Shown: positions 8,473 through 17,605 of the stretch, in pieces
Layout of the letters: the number at the start of each line of letters is the position of its first letter
How positions within the stretch are numbered: the first letter of the stretch is position 1
DNA from: Paenibacillus sp. FSL W8-0426
GTDB taxonomy: Bacteria > Bacillota > Bacilli > Paenibacillales > Paenibacillaceae
DNA length: 64,000 nt
Reading direction: 5' to 3'
Assembly (NCBI RefSeq): GCF_037969725.1
Contig: NZ_CP150203.1
Coordinates: forward strand, 4,914,001-4,978,000
The notes under the pieces: generated by a model
Database searches by the model: none
What the model was told of the DNA's origin: nothing
Seen by the model: the letters and a program-made list of their open reading frames with translations, nothing else
Program-made: the position numbers and the translations under genes

Positions 8473-11400
8473 GTCGTCTCCCCTCCCTTGTGATGGGATA
8501 ACAGGTCCCACATTTGCTGTTTGCCCGGTTTGGGCAGCAGCTTGTATTCGTTGCCTTCGATATTTTCGTCAAACTGGCAGACCGGCTTGTACGGGCAAAA
8601 CGTGCAGGCCACCTCCTGCTGGATGCGGTAAGGCTCGATGGCCACATCGCCCTCGGTAATGCGCGTTCCAATCTCGCGAATGTTATGGCGCACGGATGAC
8701 AGCAGCGTATCCCATTGCTCCGGCGTCGCCACGGCCGCACTGCTGTAGAAGCTTCCATCCGCCTTCAGCGCAACCGGAATTATGGCCGAATGACCCTTAT
8801 CGAGGGTGTGGTCCATCTGAGCAATCGCATCCCGATCCGCAAGCAGCAGCCCTTTCATCTTGAATTTCTTCAACAGCTCCTGCCCCGCCTGCTCGGGAGT
8901 CATGCCGTTGGAGGATTGCAACAGCGGGTTATGCACGTGGAAATACAATGTTCCGCCAGGCAATGCAGGTTCTCCAAGCCATTCTTCGGCAGCGCTCAGC
9001 AGCACTTCAAGGTAAGTGAGCATCTGCAAAGAAAGGCCATAATACACTTCATGCAGCTTGAGATCCGTCTGGCTTGATTTGTAGTCGATGACGCGCAGCA
9101 GCAATCCGTTCTCGCCTTCTGCAACGTCAACGCGGTCGATCCGGCCCACGATTTCCAGCACGCAGCCGTTCTCCAGCTCGAAACGCAGCGGCGGCAGCGG
9201 TTTGTCGGGGCCAAAGTCCAGCTCCAGCCCGATCGGCTCGAAGCTCCCCCGCCGCGATTGCTCGCCGAGGATGACCGAGGCACGGCCGACGACTTCTTTC
9301 AACTTGCGGAAAATGTATCCGTACCGCTTCGTGCTGAGCAAAATTTCGCCCTGAAGCTGCGGAGCGATCTGCTCTACCGTATGCTCGGCTTCCTGCCTGC
9401 ACTCGTCGGGCGAAAGGCTTCCCCAGCTTCGGTTTTGCTCGCGCAGCCGAATCGCAAGCTGGCTGAGCGCAGCGTGGAACAATTGTCCGATGTCAGGCGC
9501 CTGCAAGCGATACGTCTGACGTTCTTTCAGGCGCAGCCCATGGGAGGCAAAATGCGAGAAAGGACATGCCACAAAGCGTTCCATGCGCGAGACGCTGGTC
9601 CTGACTTGCGTTCCGTACAATTTGCGGCTTGTCGACGTACGCAGGGGCAGTGCGCGATTCTGATAAAACACCGACCCGAGCAGGCGTTCCAGCGGAAGCC
9701 TTGTCTCCATGCGGGACAGATGCCAATTGTATACCGCCCACCACAGTTCAGGTATTTCTTCTCCCCGCCGCCATCTGCGCAGCTGCGCGATCAGGCTGGA
9801 CAGGCTTTGTCCGGAATGAAGCACATGGGCCCAATGGCTCTGCTCGTCGTCCACGTTTTGCGGCTCCGCGAGCAGCGGTGAAATTTCAAGACCGAACATT
9901 TTGCGCACATGCCTTACGATTTCCGAGGGCAGCAGCGTTTTGCCTTCTTCATCGGCAACCGGATAACTGAGCCATAACCGGTGACTCGCCGAGGTGAGCG
10001 CAGTATAGATCAGGAAGCGTTCATCCAACATTTTACGGGTGGCATTCGGTCCGAGGGAAAGGCCGCGATCCGTCAGCCAGAGCCGCTCCTGCTCCGTCAA
10101 TACGCCGTCGTCCTGAGGAACGGCAGGCAGTTCTCCATCCACGGCGCCCAGCACGAACACGTAACGGATATCCCTTAGACGGGTCCGGTCCATGGAGCCG
10201 AAGAGGACCTGATCCAGCGCCGGGGGAATCAGGCCGAGCTGCAGCTCGGCCAGTCCGGTCTCGACCATGCCTGCAAACAGGTCGAGCTCCAACCGTTCGC
10301 TGCCGAGCATGTCCACCGTCTGGTCCAGCAAATCCAGCACGGCGCCCCAGATCTGGCGATGCTCGCGCGATCGTTCCGGATCGCCTTCAGCCTCCGCACG
10401 GGCCGACATGGCATCCAGCTTCCACGGAACTTCCGCGTCCTCCAACAGCTGGTACAGAGCAACGCAGCGTTCCTTGGCGGTCTTGGCTTTGTTCATTCGT
10501 TTCTCGAATGCGCCCAGCGGGCCTGTAATCGTCGATCTGCACGTCTCCATCAGGGCCAACATCTGCTCACGCCCCAGGTTGCGGCGCTCCTGGCCCGGAT
10601 CTTCCAGCGACAGGCTTGGCGCAGCCCGCCATGGCTTGCCGTCCGTCCAACGATATCCGTGAATGCCGCTGGCAAGCACGTAATTTTCAAGCTGATCCAT
10701 GTCTTCGCGCGTAACGGAGCCGTCCCGGGGAAGCAGCAAATCCGTTTTGACGCAGCGAAATACGTCCTCGTACCTCCACCGACGGCGAACGATGTCCAAG
10801 GCGGAACGAACGAATTCCGCAAGCGGGTGATGCAATTCGTTTCTTCTTCGGTCAAGGAACACAGGCACGTCGTAATCCCGGAAAAGCGGTTCGGCCATAT
10901 CGGCATAGGCATCGAGATTGCGGACGAGCACGGCCATGTCCCGATAGCGCACGCCTTCTTCCTGTGCCAGGCGACGCATTTCCCGGAGCGCGCCTTCCAA
11001 TTCGGTACGGCGGTTCTCCGCCGCGTACAGCCGAATGCCCGGATCTCGGCCATCGCTTCTCCAGCGGACGCGCCGATCGAATCCCGCTTCCAGATGAGCC
11101 AGCCCCGGACTGTTCACGAAGCGAGGCAAGACGTCCGCATGAAGCACCTGCGTTTCGGTTGCCACGCCTCTCTCGTCGGCCATGCCTTTTAACTTGGCAT
11201 ACGCTCCCGCCGTAGGGAAGAACAGATCCAGTTCCCCAGGCAGTGCGCCTTGATCGTAAGGACGGTCAAGCGTCAGTCCGATGGTGACGGACTCCGCCCG
11301 AGACATCAATCCTCCGATCACGCCAAGCTCCAGCGGTGTAAAACTTTGAAAACCGTCGATCCAGACCTGCGCGCCATTCAGCAGCTCGCTCTCCGGCATG

Positions 11401-11972
11401 CGTTCCGAAAGCTCGGACAGCGTGTCTTCATCGTCAATGTACAAACCGCTCAATTCCTGTTCGAAATCGCGGTATACGAGAAGCAGGTCATGCAGCTTGT
11501 CGCCCAGAATCGGAGCCGACGAAGATGCATCCCATGCGGCTAGGCCCTCCTCCAACGAAGCCGGAGCCAGCTCATGGCGCTTGAACTCGCCGTACAGGTC
11601 ATTCAAGTGGCCAATGAATCCCAACTGGCTGCCTGACGCGCCGAACAGCTTCAACTCTTCATGCCGACGCTGCAGCACTTTGTAGAGCAGCATTTTTTTG
11701 CCTTCGCTGCCGATGGGCGTGCGCGCGGAACCGCCGATTTCCTGCATGACCCGGTGGGCCAAACGACGGAAGCCGTACACTTCTGCGCGCATCGCGCCTT
11801 TGACGCCCCCGTACGCAAACAACGCCTGTCCGGCACGGAACGAGCTTTGTTCGGGAACCAGCATGATCAGCGGCTTGCCTTGCGGGTCCTGCTGAAGCAG
11901 GGAAGCCATCTCCCGGGTGAACAGCGTACTTTTGCCGCTGCCTGCCCGGCCTATCACAAAACGTACGGACAT
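8469..11972 (-). CDS. addB: ATP-dependent helicase/nuclease subunit B (AddB)
   Basis: AddB (1167 residues) is the second subunit of the AddAB break-processing complex; it carries a nuclease domain and recognises Chi-like sequences. Walker A GRAGSGKS is at residues 8-15. The nuclease motif VIDYKSSQ lies near residue 970. The four iron-sulfur cysteines known for AddB are present: Cys803 in VACPF and Cys1123, Cys1126, Cys1132 in ACTFCPYKPVC. The start at 11972 has GGAGGAAGG just upstream; the frame open to 12116 runs into the promoter region and is not used. It is the first gene of the addB-addA operon, overlapping addA by four bases, with an extended -10 promoter candidate about 40 bases upstream. 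Confidence 0.96.
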   Translation of the reverse strand: MSVRFVIGRAGSGKSTLFTREMASLLQQDPQGKPLIMLVPEQSSFRAGQALFAYGGVKGAMRAEVYGFRRLAHRVMQEIGGSARTPIGSEGKKMLLYKVLQRRHEELKLFGASGSQLGFIGHLNDLYGEFKRHELAPASLEEGLAAWDASSSAPILGDKLHDLLLVYRDFEQELSGLYIDDEDTLSELSERMPESELLNGAQVWIDGFQSFTPLELGVIGGLMSRAESVTIGLTLDRPYDQGALPGELDLFFPTAGAYAKLKGMADERGVATETQVLHADVLPRFVNSPGLAHLEAGFDRRVRWRSDGRDPGIRLYAAENRRTELEGALREMRRLAQEEGVRYRDMAVLVRNLDAYADMAEPLFRDYDVPVFLDRRRNELHHPLAEFVRSALDIVRRRWRYEDVFRCVKTDLLLPRDGSVTREDMDQLENYVLASGIHGYRWTDGKPWRAAPSLSLEDPGQERRNLGREQMLALMETCRSTITGPLGAFEKRMNKAKTAKERCVALYQLLEDAEVPWKLDAMSARAEAEGDPERSREHRQIWGAVLDLLDQTVDMLGSERLELDLFAGMVETGLAELQLGLIPPALDQVLFGSMDRTRLRDIRYVFVLGAVDGELPAVPQDDGVLTEQERLWLTDRGLSLGPNATRKMLDERFLIYTALTSASHRLWLSYPVADEEGKTLLPSEIVRHVRKMFGLEISPLLAEPQNVDDEQSHWAHVLHSGQSLSSLIAQLRRWRRGEEIPELWWAVYNWHLSRMETRLPLERLLGSVFYQNRALPLRTSTSRKLYGTQVRTSVSRMERFVACPFSHFASHGLRLKERQTYRLQAPDIGQLFHAALSQLAIRLREQNRSWGSLSPDECRQEAEHTVEQIAPQLQGEILLSTKRYGYIFRKLKEVVGRASVILGEQSRRGSFEPIGLELDFGPDKPLPPLRFELENGCVLEIVGRIDRVDVAEGENGLLLRVIDYKSSQTDLKLHEVYYGLSLQMLTYLEVLLSAAEEWLGEPALPGGTLYFHVHNPLLQSSNGMTPEQAGQELLKKFKMKGLLLADRDAIAQMDHTLDKGHSAIIPVALKADGSFYSSAAVATPEQWDTLLSSVRHNIREIGTRITEGDVAIEPYRIQQEVACTFCPYKPVCQFDENIEGNEYKLLPKPGKQQMWDLLSHHKGGETT

Positions 11973-12012
11973 GTTCCTTCCTCCAAACATCACGATCAAG
12001 ATTTTAATTTCC

Positions 12013-12021
12013 AGTATACCA
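12013..12021 (-). promoter_or_regulatory. Extended -10 promoter candidate for addBA
   Basis: On the minus strand TGGTATACT is an extended -10 element (TGnTATACT), placed about 40 bases before the addB start. The -35 region 17 bases further upstream is poor (GTTCCG), as is common for extended -10 promoters. Assignment is by eye. Confidence 0.5.
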
Positions 12022-12089
12022 TACCGGGAGCGCTTCGGAACATACGTTTGCCACAATCCGGCAAAGTGCCGCTTCCATATCCATACATG

Positions 12090-12128
12090 GCAAAAAGCCC
12101 GCAGCTTTCCCAGCATTGGGCTTTTTGC
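12090..12128 (-). terminator. Rho-independent terminator after the RlmI-type methyltransferase gene
   Basis: The 11-bp arms GCAAAAAGCCC and GGGCTTTTTGC surround a 17-base loop. The hairpin lies about 50 bases after the methyltransferase stop codon on the minus strand. Both arms supply A/T runs, so it could work in both directions, but only the minus strand has an upstream gene. Confidence 0.85.
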
Positions 12129-12177
12129 AAATACGTTTCGTTATATCCATCATCACCCGGCGATTCACAATTCCGAA

Positions 12178-13602
12178 TTACTTCGTTTTGCTGCGCACCT
12201 CAAAGATCGCAAATTTCAAATAGTGCCCTTCATCCACGCCAAGAATTTGCGGGTGGTCCTTGCCTGCCGCCTTCCACTCGATCAAACGCAGCACTTTGCC
12301 TGCATCTTTCGCGGCATCGGCGATCGTTTCGAGGAACAAGTCGGGACGCATGTGGTACGAACAGCTTGCCGTTACGAGGTACCCTCCCTCGTTCACCAGC
12401 TTCATGCCGTGCAGGTTGATGTCCTTGTAGCCGCGGCAGGCCCCTTTGACGGCCGACTTTGTTTTGGCGAACGCCGGAGGGTCCAGAATGACGACGTCAA
12501 ATGTTTTTCCGCCTCCGGCGGCCAGCGCCTTGGACGTATCCACTTTTTCTTCCCCGGCACGGGAGCGTGCCGCCCGTTCATCCAATCCTTTGACTTGGTC
12601 ACGCAAATATTGAAAAGCGTCTGCAACGACAAACTCCACCCGGTCCGTGAAACCGTTCAGTTCCACATTGGTGCGCGCGCTTTCGATCGCATGCTCGGAA
12701 ATGTCCAGGCAAGTTACCTTTTTCGCGCCGTATTTGCATGCATTCAGCGTAAAGCTGCCGGTGTGGGAGAAGCATTCGAGCACGGTTGCTCCGTCCCAAT
12801 ACGGGAATGTGACCACCTTGCCGCTTTTGTTGACCGGAAGCATTTGCTTCTCGCCATCCTGATCAACCTCTTCCAGCCTAATGCCGCTTTTGTAACCCCA
12901 GCCCTTCATAAGCGGCGCAATGGCGGCACGATTCTCGCGCTGATCGAAGAAATAACCGGTTTTCTGCCCTTCCACGATGTCCACTTTGATCAACAGACCG
13001 TTCTCGGTCACCGTCACATGTCTTGGACAATCGCCGTAAAGCGGCCCTTTGGTTTGCTCCAGGCCTTCGAGCTCGCGAATCGGCACGTCGCTGCGTTCGT
13101 AGATGCCCTCAGGCTGCAGCACTTCGATCAATGCCTGCACGATCGCCTCGCGGCAGCGGTCCATGCCGAGCGTCAGCAACTGCACCACCAGGATGCTGCC
13201 GAAGCGGTCCACGATCAGTCCGGGCAGGAAATCGGCTTCACCGTAGACGAGTCGATACGCCTCGCCATCCTGGATGAACCGCTCCCGATGACGCAAACAG
13301 TCACGGAACCGGTCTGCGAAAAAGGCGATATCCATTTGGTTGTATTCCAGCGGTTCGTAAGATACGACCCTTACCGTAATTTGTGAAGCCGGGTTATAAT
13401 ACCCGGTCGCCAAATACCGGCCCTGATGATTCAGCACCTGAACCAGGTCGCCTGGCTCGGGATTGCCGTCCACCGAAGCAATTTCATTGTTGTAAATCCA
13501 CGGGTGGGATTGTTCGAGCCGCTTTTTGCGGCTGCGTTCCAGTGTAACCGATGGCAAGTCAATGCACTTCCTTTTTTGGTATTTTATATTTCGCTTGTCC
13601 AT
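12178..13602 (-). CDS. Class I SAM-dependent rRNA methyltransferase, RlmI/YwbD type
   Basis: This 474-residue protein matches the COG1092 family, whose E. coli member RlmI methylates C1962 of 23S rRNA to m5C. An N-terminal PUA-like RNA-binding segment (ERSRKKRLEQSHPWIYNNEI, then GDLVQVLNHQGRYLATGYYNP) is followed by a Rossmann methyltransferase fold with ECFSHTGSFTLNAC, LDIS and the catalytic-loop region VVILDPPAFAKTKSAV. An insertion of about 27 residues, rich in Ala, Arg, Gly and Lys (bases 12,500-12,590), lies just before the DPPAF motif. The ATG at 13602 has a weak ribosome site; a TTG at 13557 preceded by AAAGGAAG is a realistic alternative. It is monocistronic between a terminator and a divergent gene. 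Confidence 0.88.
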   Translation of the reverse strand: MDKRNIKYQKRKCIDLPSVTLERSRKKRLEQSHPWIYNNEIASVDGNPEPGDLVQVLNHQGRYLATGYYNPASQITVRVVSYEPLEYNQMDIAFFADRFRDCLRHRERFIQDGEAYRLVYGEADFLPGLIVDRFGSILVVQLLTLGMDRCREAIVQALIEVLQPEGIYERSDVPIRELEGLEQTKGPLYGDCPRHVTVTENGLLIKVDIVEGQKTGYFFDQRENRAAIAPLMKGWGYKSGIRLEEVDQDGEKQMLPVNKSGKVVTFPYWDGATVLECFSHTGSFTLNACKYGAKKVTCLDISEHAIESARTNVELNGFTDRVEFVVADAFQYLRDQVKGLDERAARSRAGEEKVDTSKALAAGGGKTFDVVILDPPAFAKTKSAVKGACRGYKDINLHGMKLVNEGGYLVTASCSYHMRPDLFLETIADAAKDAGKVLRLIEWKAAGKDHPQILGVDEGHYLKFAIFEVRSKTK

Positions 13603-13736
13603 ACAAACATGCTGTGCCCCGTTCCGTTCCTGTCGCCACGACGTTTTTCATGCTCCATCTCTTGTGCTTGTCATGGTTGTCCGCCGTCGTTCATAAGATG
13701 AATGAAGGAAAGGTACGGAAGGAATGATGCAGAACG

Positions 13737-14738
13737 ATGTTTAGGGATGTTCTATTTCCGCTCCTGTATGGATTGCTTATTTTTTTGGCCGGCATGAAAT
13801 GGATGGAGACGGCATTGCAGCGCATGGCCGGTCCATCGCTCGCCACTTGGCTGGGGCGAGCCACGTCCGCTCCCTGGAAAGGCATGGCTTTTAGTGCAGG
13901 AGCAACGGCATTGCTCCAAAGCAGCACTGCCGTCACCGTCCTCACGATCGGCCTTGCCAATGCGCGCCTGATCACATACGGGCGTACCCTTGGCATTATT
14001 TTGGGAACCAATATCGGGACATGCCTGACCACCGAGCTGGTCGGATTGCAGCTTGGCCGCTTCGGCCTGCCTTTGCTTATGCTGTCATTGCTCGGCTGGG
14101 CCCTCTTCGTTGTTCTAAGCGAGCTCAATCCATTCGCACCGACGCGTACGCGAAACATATTGCTGGGTGCACAATACGGCTTTCTTGCCGTCGCCGGTTT
14201 CGCACTGATCATGATCGGCATCCAGGTCATGCAATCGATTGCCGTTCCACTGCGCAGCATGGGGGTGTTCCAGTGGTTTCTGGACCGGGCGGCGGACAGC
14301 CTCTGGTGGGGGTTCCTCGCCGGTGCCTGTCTGACGGCGCTCATTCACAGCAGCGCCGCCGTGATCAGCATGGCGATCACGCTTGCGGCCACGGGGGTTC
14401 TGCCCGTGGAAATCGGCATCGCCATCGTGATCGGGTCCAACGTCGGGACCTGCATCACCGCCGTGATTGCAGCCGCGGGCGGAGCATCGGCCGGCAAGTT
14501 CGTCGCCGCCTCGCACGTTGTGCTCAACGTGGCAGGCGCGCTGCTGTTCATGCCGCTGATCAGCCTGCTTCAGGCCGCCTCGGCCTGGATATCAGCGGAC
14601 CTCGGGGCACAGATTGCACATGCCCAGACCCTTTTTAACGTGATCAGTTCCCTGCTTGCCCTGCCCTTCTGTTATTTGCCCATCTGGCACAAAAGGCCAC
14701 CGGCGTCCCGCCCATCGGCGAAATCACCTGCGGCCTGA
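13737..14738 (+). CDS. Na/Pi cotransporter family protein (YjbB/NptA type)
   Basis: A 333-residue integral membrane protein of the Na+/phosphate cotransporter II family, which couples phosphate movement to sodium. The family's inverted internal repeat is visible: QSSTAVTVLTIGLA and GTNIGTCLT in the first half (from residue about 60), and HSSAAVISMAITLA and GSNVGTCITAVIAAAGG in the second half (from about 205). Around eight hydrophobic helices are present. It lacks the C-terminal PhoU-like domain found in longer relatives. GGAAGGA lies 12 bases before the ATG. It is transcribed alone, divergent from the methyltransferase and convergent with the NUDIX gene. Transport direction cannot be told from sequence. 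Confidence 0.88.
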   Translation: MFRDVLFPLLYGLLIFLAGMKWMETALQRMAGPSLATWLGRATSAPWKGMAFSAGATALLQSSTAVTVLTIGLANARLITYGRTLGIILGTNIGTCLTTELVGLQLGRFGLPLLMLSLLGWALFVVLSELNPFAPTRTRNILLGAQYGFLAVAGFALIMIGIQVMQSIAVPLRSMGVFQWFLDRAADSLWWGFLAGACLTALIHSSAAVISMAITLAATGVLPVEIGIAIVIGSNVGTCITAVIAAAGGASAGKFVAASHVVLNVAGALLFMPLISLLQAASAWISADLGAQIAHAQTLFNVISSLLALPFCYLPIWHKRPPASRPSAKSPAA

Positions 14739-14795
14739 TATGATGTCTGCACACGGCTTTGCTGGTACATCATCCCGGGCTGACACCAATTACGG

Positions 14796-15230
14796 TTAAA
14801 CGTCAATGCCAAGCTTGTTCAGTGCCGTACGCAAAATGCTGTCATTGTTGTCGTATCCGCTCTGCTGCTGTCTCGTCCAGGCTTCCTCCGGGGTGTACCA
14901 ATCCACCCCTTTGATTTCCTCGATCTGGGGTTGCAGATCACCGCTTTCGGCTTCGACCAAATAATAATGTACCTCTTTGTCCACCGGACCAAACTCTGCA
15001 TGCTGGTACGTATACGCAATAATGTCCACAGGCTCGACGATGCGGCCCACCATGCCGGTTTCCTCCAAAATTTCGCGCAGCGCGGTTTGTTCCACCGTTT
15101 CGCCCGGCTCCATTTTGCCTTTGGCCAACGTTGTTTTTCCATAGCGGTCCACGATCAGCTGAATTTGCAATTGACCGCCCTCTCCCGTGCGATAAACAAC
15201 ACCGCCTGCCGAAATTTCCTTTTTGTTCAT
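14796..15230 (-). CDS. NUDIX hydrolase
   Basis: A 144-residue hydrolase of the NUDIX superfamily, which cleaves nucleoside diphosphates linked to other groups. The full NUDIX box is present: GKMEPGETVEQTALREILEE followed by TGM fits Gx5Ex7REUxEExGU, at about residues 38-60. The start has GGGGGAAA upstream. The overall form resembles small MutT/diadenosine polyphosphate hydrolases, but the substrate cannot be read from sequence. It lies downstream of mtaB on the same strand, after a hairpin terminator, so it probably has its own promoter or depends on read-through. Confidence 0.9.
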   Translation of the reverse strand: MNKKEISAGGVVYRTGEGGQLQIQLIVDRYGKTTLAKGKMEPGETVEQTALREILEETGMVGRIVEPVDIIAYTYQHAEFGPVDKEVHYYLVEAESGDLQPQIEEIKGVDWYTPEEAWTRQQQSGYDNNDSILRTALNKLGIDV

Positions 15231-15273
15231 CCCGATTTCCCCCAGTTCACGATAATGATCCCGCCTGTATTAG

Positions 15274-15330
15274 CAAAAGAAGGATTTCAATTTCCCCGGA
15301 CACGGATGTGCCCAGGGTCTTGAAATCCTT
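15274..15330 (-). terminator. Terminator downstream of mtaB
   Basis: On the minus strand the arms AAGGATTTCA and TGAAATCCTT enclose a long loop that can form a second inner GC stem; CTTTTGC follows. It is placed just after the mtaB stop and before the NUDIX start. Confidence 0.75.
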
Positions 15331-15346
15331 GATCCCTGCCGCCCGA

Positions 15347-16693
15347 TTACATCGCTGCGGATTTCAGATTTTCTTCCAGCACGCGGACAAGCGTCCCTTG
15401 GCTCTCGTTTACGCCGGCTTCCGTCAATTTGACGCGGCATACTTTGCCGATCATGTCCGGCGTTCCGTCAAAGACAAGCTGAATGTAGTTGTCGCTGTAG
15501 CCATGCAGCTTGCCGCTGCCTTCGCGGCCTTTCGCTTCGCCTTCAGGAATGACTTCCAGCACTTGTCCCACGAATTTTTGCGCATACTCCAGCTGCATTT
15601 TTTCGGATAAATCGATCAGCTCGTGCACGCGGGCATTTTTCACGTCCTCGTCCACCTGGTCTTCCATGCGCGCAGCCGGCGTTCCGGTCCGTTTGGAATA
15701 AGGGAACACATGCATTTCGGAGAAGCCGATTTTTTGCATCAGCTCATAGCCGTTGCGGAACATTTCGTCCGTTTCGCCCGGGAAACCAACAATGACGTCG
15801 GTCGTAATGGCCACGTCCGGCATCGCCTCGCGAATGCGGAGCATTTTGTTGTAGAATTCTTCGGTCGTGTACTTGCGGCGCATCCGTTTGAGCACCGTGT
15901 CGTCACCGGCCTGAAGCGGAATGTGGAAATGACGCACGAGTTTGTCCGAACGTTTGATCACGTCCAGCATGCGGTCGTCAATCTGGCTTGCTTCGATGGA
16001 ACTGATGCGGATCCGTTCCAGTCCTTCCACTTTGTCCAGATCCCACAGCAGGTCGGTCAGGTCGTAATTCTCCATGTCGTCGCCGTATCCGCCGGTATGG
16101 ATGCCCGTCAGGACGATTTCCTTGTACCCGGCATGCACCAGCTGTTTCGCCTGCTGGATGATGCTGCTTGCTTCCCGGCTGCGGGACAATCCGCGCGACC
16201 ACGGAATGATGCAGAACGTGCAGAAGTTGTTGCAGCCATCCTGGATTTTCAGGAAAGCGCGGGTACGGTCCGCGAAATCCGGCACGTCCATTTCTTCGAA
16301 CACGCGTGTTTTCATAATGTTGCGCACCGCGTTCACCGGCTGACGGGATTCCTGGATTTCCTTGACGTAAGGCAGGATTTTATCCCGGTCCTGCGTACCG
16401 ATGACGAGATCGACGCCCGGAATGTCCATGATTTCGGCCGGGGACGTCTGTGCATAACATCCGGTTACTGCCACGATCGCGTCCGGGTTGCGGCGGATGG
16501 CACGGCGAATGATCTGGCGGCTTTTTTTGTCGCCCGTATTCGTCACTGTACATGTATTGATCAAATAAACGTCTGCGGTCTGTTCATCGAAGTCGACCTG
16601 GTCGTAGCCTTCGTTTTTGAACAGCTGCCAGATCGCCTCCGTATCGTAAAAGTTCACTTTACATCCCAAGGTGTAAAACGCCACGGATGGCAT
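15347..16693 (-). CDS. mtaB: tRNA (t6A37) C2-methylthiotransferase MtaB
   Basis: MtaB is a radical-SAM enzyme that converts t6A to ms2t6A at position 37 of ANN-decoding tRNAs. The 448-residue protein has the N-terminal methylthiotransferase domain with cluster-binding cysteines (TLGCKVNFYDTEA, INTCTV, VTGCYAQ), the radical-SAM motif CNNFCTFC near residue 152, and a C-terminal TRAM domain (VGQVLEVIPEGEAKGREGSG). The ATG at 16693 is preceded by GGGAGGAATG, and the rsmE stop lies only three bases upstream, so the genes are co-transcribed (yqeU-yqeV order in B. subtilis). A terminator follows. Confidence 0.95.
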   Translation of the reverse strand: MPSVAFYTLGCKVNFYDTEAIWQLFKNEGYDQVDFDEQTADVYLINTCTVTNTGDKKSRQIIRRAIRRNPDAIVAVTGCYAQTSPAEIMDIPGVDLVIGTQDRDKILPYVKEIQESRQPVNAVRNIMKTRVFEEMDVPDFADRTRAFLKIQDGCNNFCTFCIIPWSRGLSRSREASSIIQQAKQLVHAGYKEIVLTGIHTGGYGDDMENYDLTDLLWDLDKVEGLERIRISSIEASQIDDRMLDVIKRSDKLVRHFHIPLQAGDDTVLKRMRRKYTTEEFYNKMLRIREAMPDVAITTDVIVGFPGETDEMFRNGYELMQKIGFSEMHVFPYSKRTGTPAARMEDQVDEDVKNARVHELIDLSEKMQLEYAQKFVGQVLEVIPEGEAKGREGSGKLHGYSDNYIQLVFDGTPDMIGKVCRVKLTEAGVNESQGTLVRVLEENLKSAAM

Positions 16694-16695
16694 AA

Positions 16696-17460
16696 TTACA
16701 TTCCTCCCATTTCTCCGGATTCATATAAAATGCAGGTCAGCGCCGCCATGCCAGCGGTCTCGGCACGCAAAATGCGTTTGCCCAGACCAACGGATACGGC
16801 TCCCGCCTGCTCGGCCTCCAGCGCCTCCTTTTCGGAGAAGCCGCCTTCCGGCCCAACGACTACCAACACGTCCGCAGCCGCCTCAGGGGCAAGCTGCTCC
16901 ACAAACGGCTTGACTGCATCCCTTAGCTGCAAGCCGTCTTCTTTCTCATAACAATAGCATACCAGACCATAGCCCTCAAAAGAAGACAGCAGCCCTTTCC
17001 AGGAAAGCGGCTGCTCGATGGATGGAATGCGGTTGCGGTGGCTCTGCTCGGCGGCTTCCTTGGCGATTTTGCGCCACCGTTCAAGACGTTTGCCCTCTTT
17101 TTTGCCGTCGTACTGCACGATCGTGCGCTCTGACTCGAAAGGGACAAATGCCACCGCCCCGATCTCGGTGCATTTCTGAATGACTGTTTCCATCTTGTCG
17201 CCCTTCGGCAAGCTTTGGGCCACCGTTACGCGTATACGCGCCTCGTGATCCATGGCCAGGGATTCCACGATATGTGCCGTCACCTGACCGGCCTCTATGC
17301 TTTCAATTTCCACCAGAGCTTCCCTTGCTTGTCCGTCACTGACGATCACCTGATCTCCAGGCTTGCCTCGCATCACTTTGCCGATATGGCGGGCATCGTC
17401 ACCCTGAATCACGACAGAATGCTCGGTAAATTGTTCCGTGGATACGAAATATCGCTGCAT
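16696..17460 (-). CDS. rsmE: 16S rRNA (uracil1498-N3)-methyltransferase RsmE
   Basis: RsmE methylates N3 of U1498 of 16S rRNA in the assembled small subunit. The protein has the N-terminal PUA-like region (MQRYFVSTEQF, HIGKVMRGKPGDQVIVSDG) and a C-terminal SPOUT knot with VVVGPEGGFSEKEALEAEQ and VGLGKRILRAETAGMAAL, both family hallmarks. I start at 17460 (MQRYF), giving 254 residues; a start five codons upstream at 17475 is possible and has AGGAAAGA very close to it. A sigma-A-like promoter lies about 80 bases upstream. It forms a two-gene unit with mtaB. Confidence 0.95.
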   Translation of the reverse strand: MQRYFVSTEQFTEHSVVIQGDDARHIGKVMRGKPGDQVIVSDGQAREALVEIESIEAGQVTAHIVESLAMDHEARIRVTVAQSLPKGDKMETVIQKCTEIGAVAFVPFESERTIVQYDGKKEGKRLERWRKIAKEAAEQSHRNRIPSIEQPLSWKGLLSSFEGYGLVCYCYEKEDGLQLRDAVKPFVEQLAPEAAADVLVVVGPEGGFSEKEALEAEQAGAVSVGLGKRILRAETAGMAALTCILYESGEMGGM

Positions 17461-17540
17461 GGGTCCATCCACCATTCTTTCCTGTTATGATCGGCATTCA
17501 TCCCGCCTGCCGGCAGGCATGAACCCAATCGCCACAGATG

Positions 17541-17569
17541 ATCATACAACTTTTATGTCCTTCTGACCA
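17541..17569 (-). promoter_or_regulatory. Sigma-A promoter candidate for rsmE-mtaB
   Basis: Minus strand: TGGTCA (bases 17564-17569), a 17-base spacer, then TATGAT (17541-17546). The -10 is good, the -35 matches four of six consensus bases. It lies between the M50 protease gene and rsmE. Confidence 0.45.
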
Positions 17570-17605
17570 GTATTTCAATCCAAAAAACGTGCAGTGGTAC
17601 CGATT

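Noticed and set aside
6721..8493. Plus-strand open frame of 590 codons opposite addA
   Set aside because: Antisense shadow of addA; Arg/Gln/Leu-rich with no motif.
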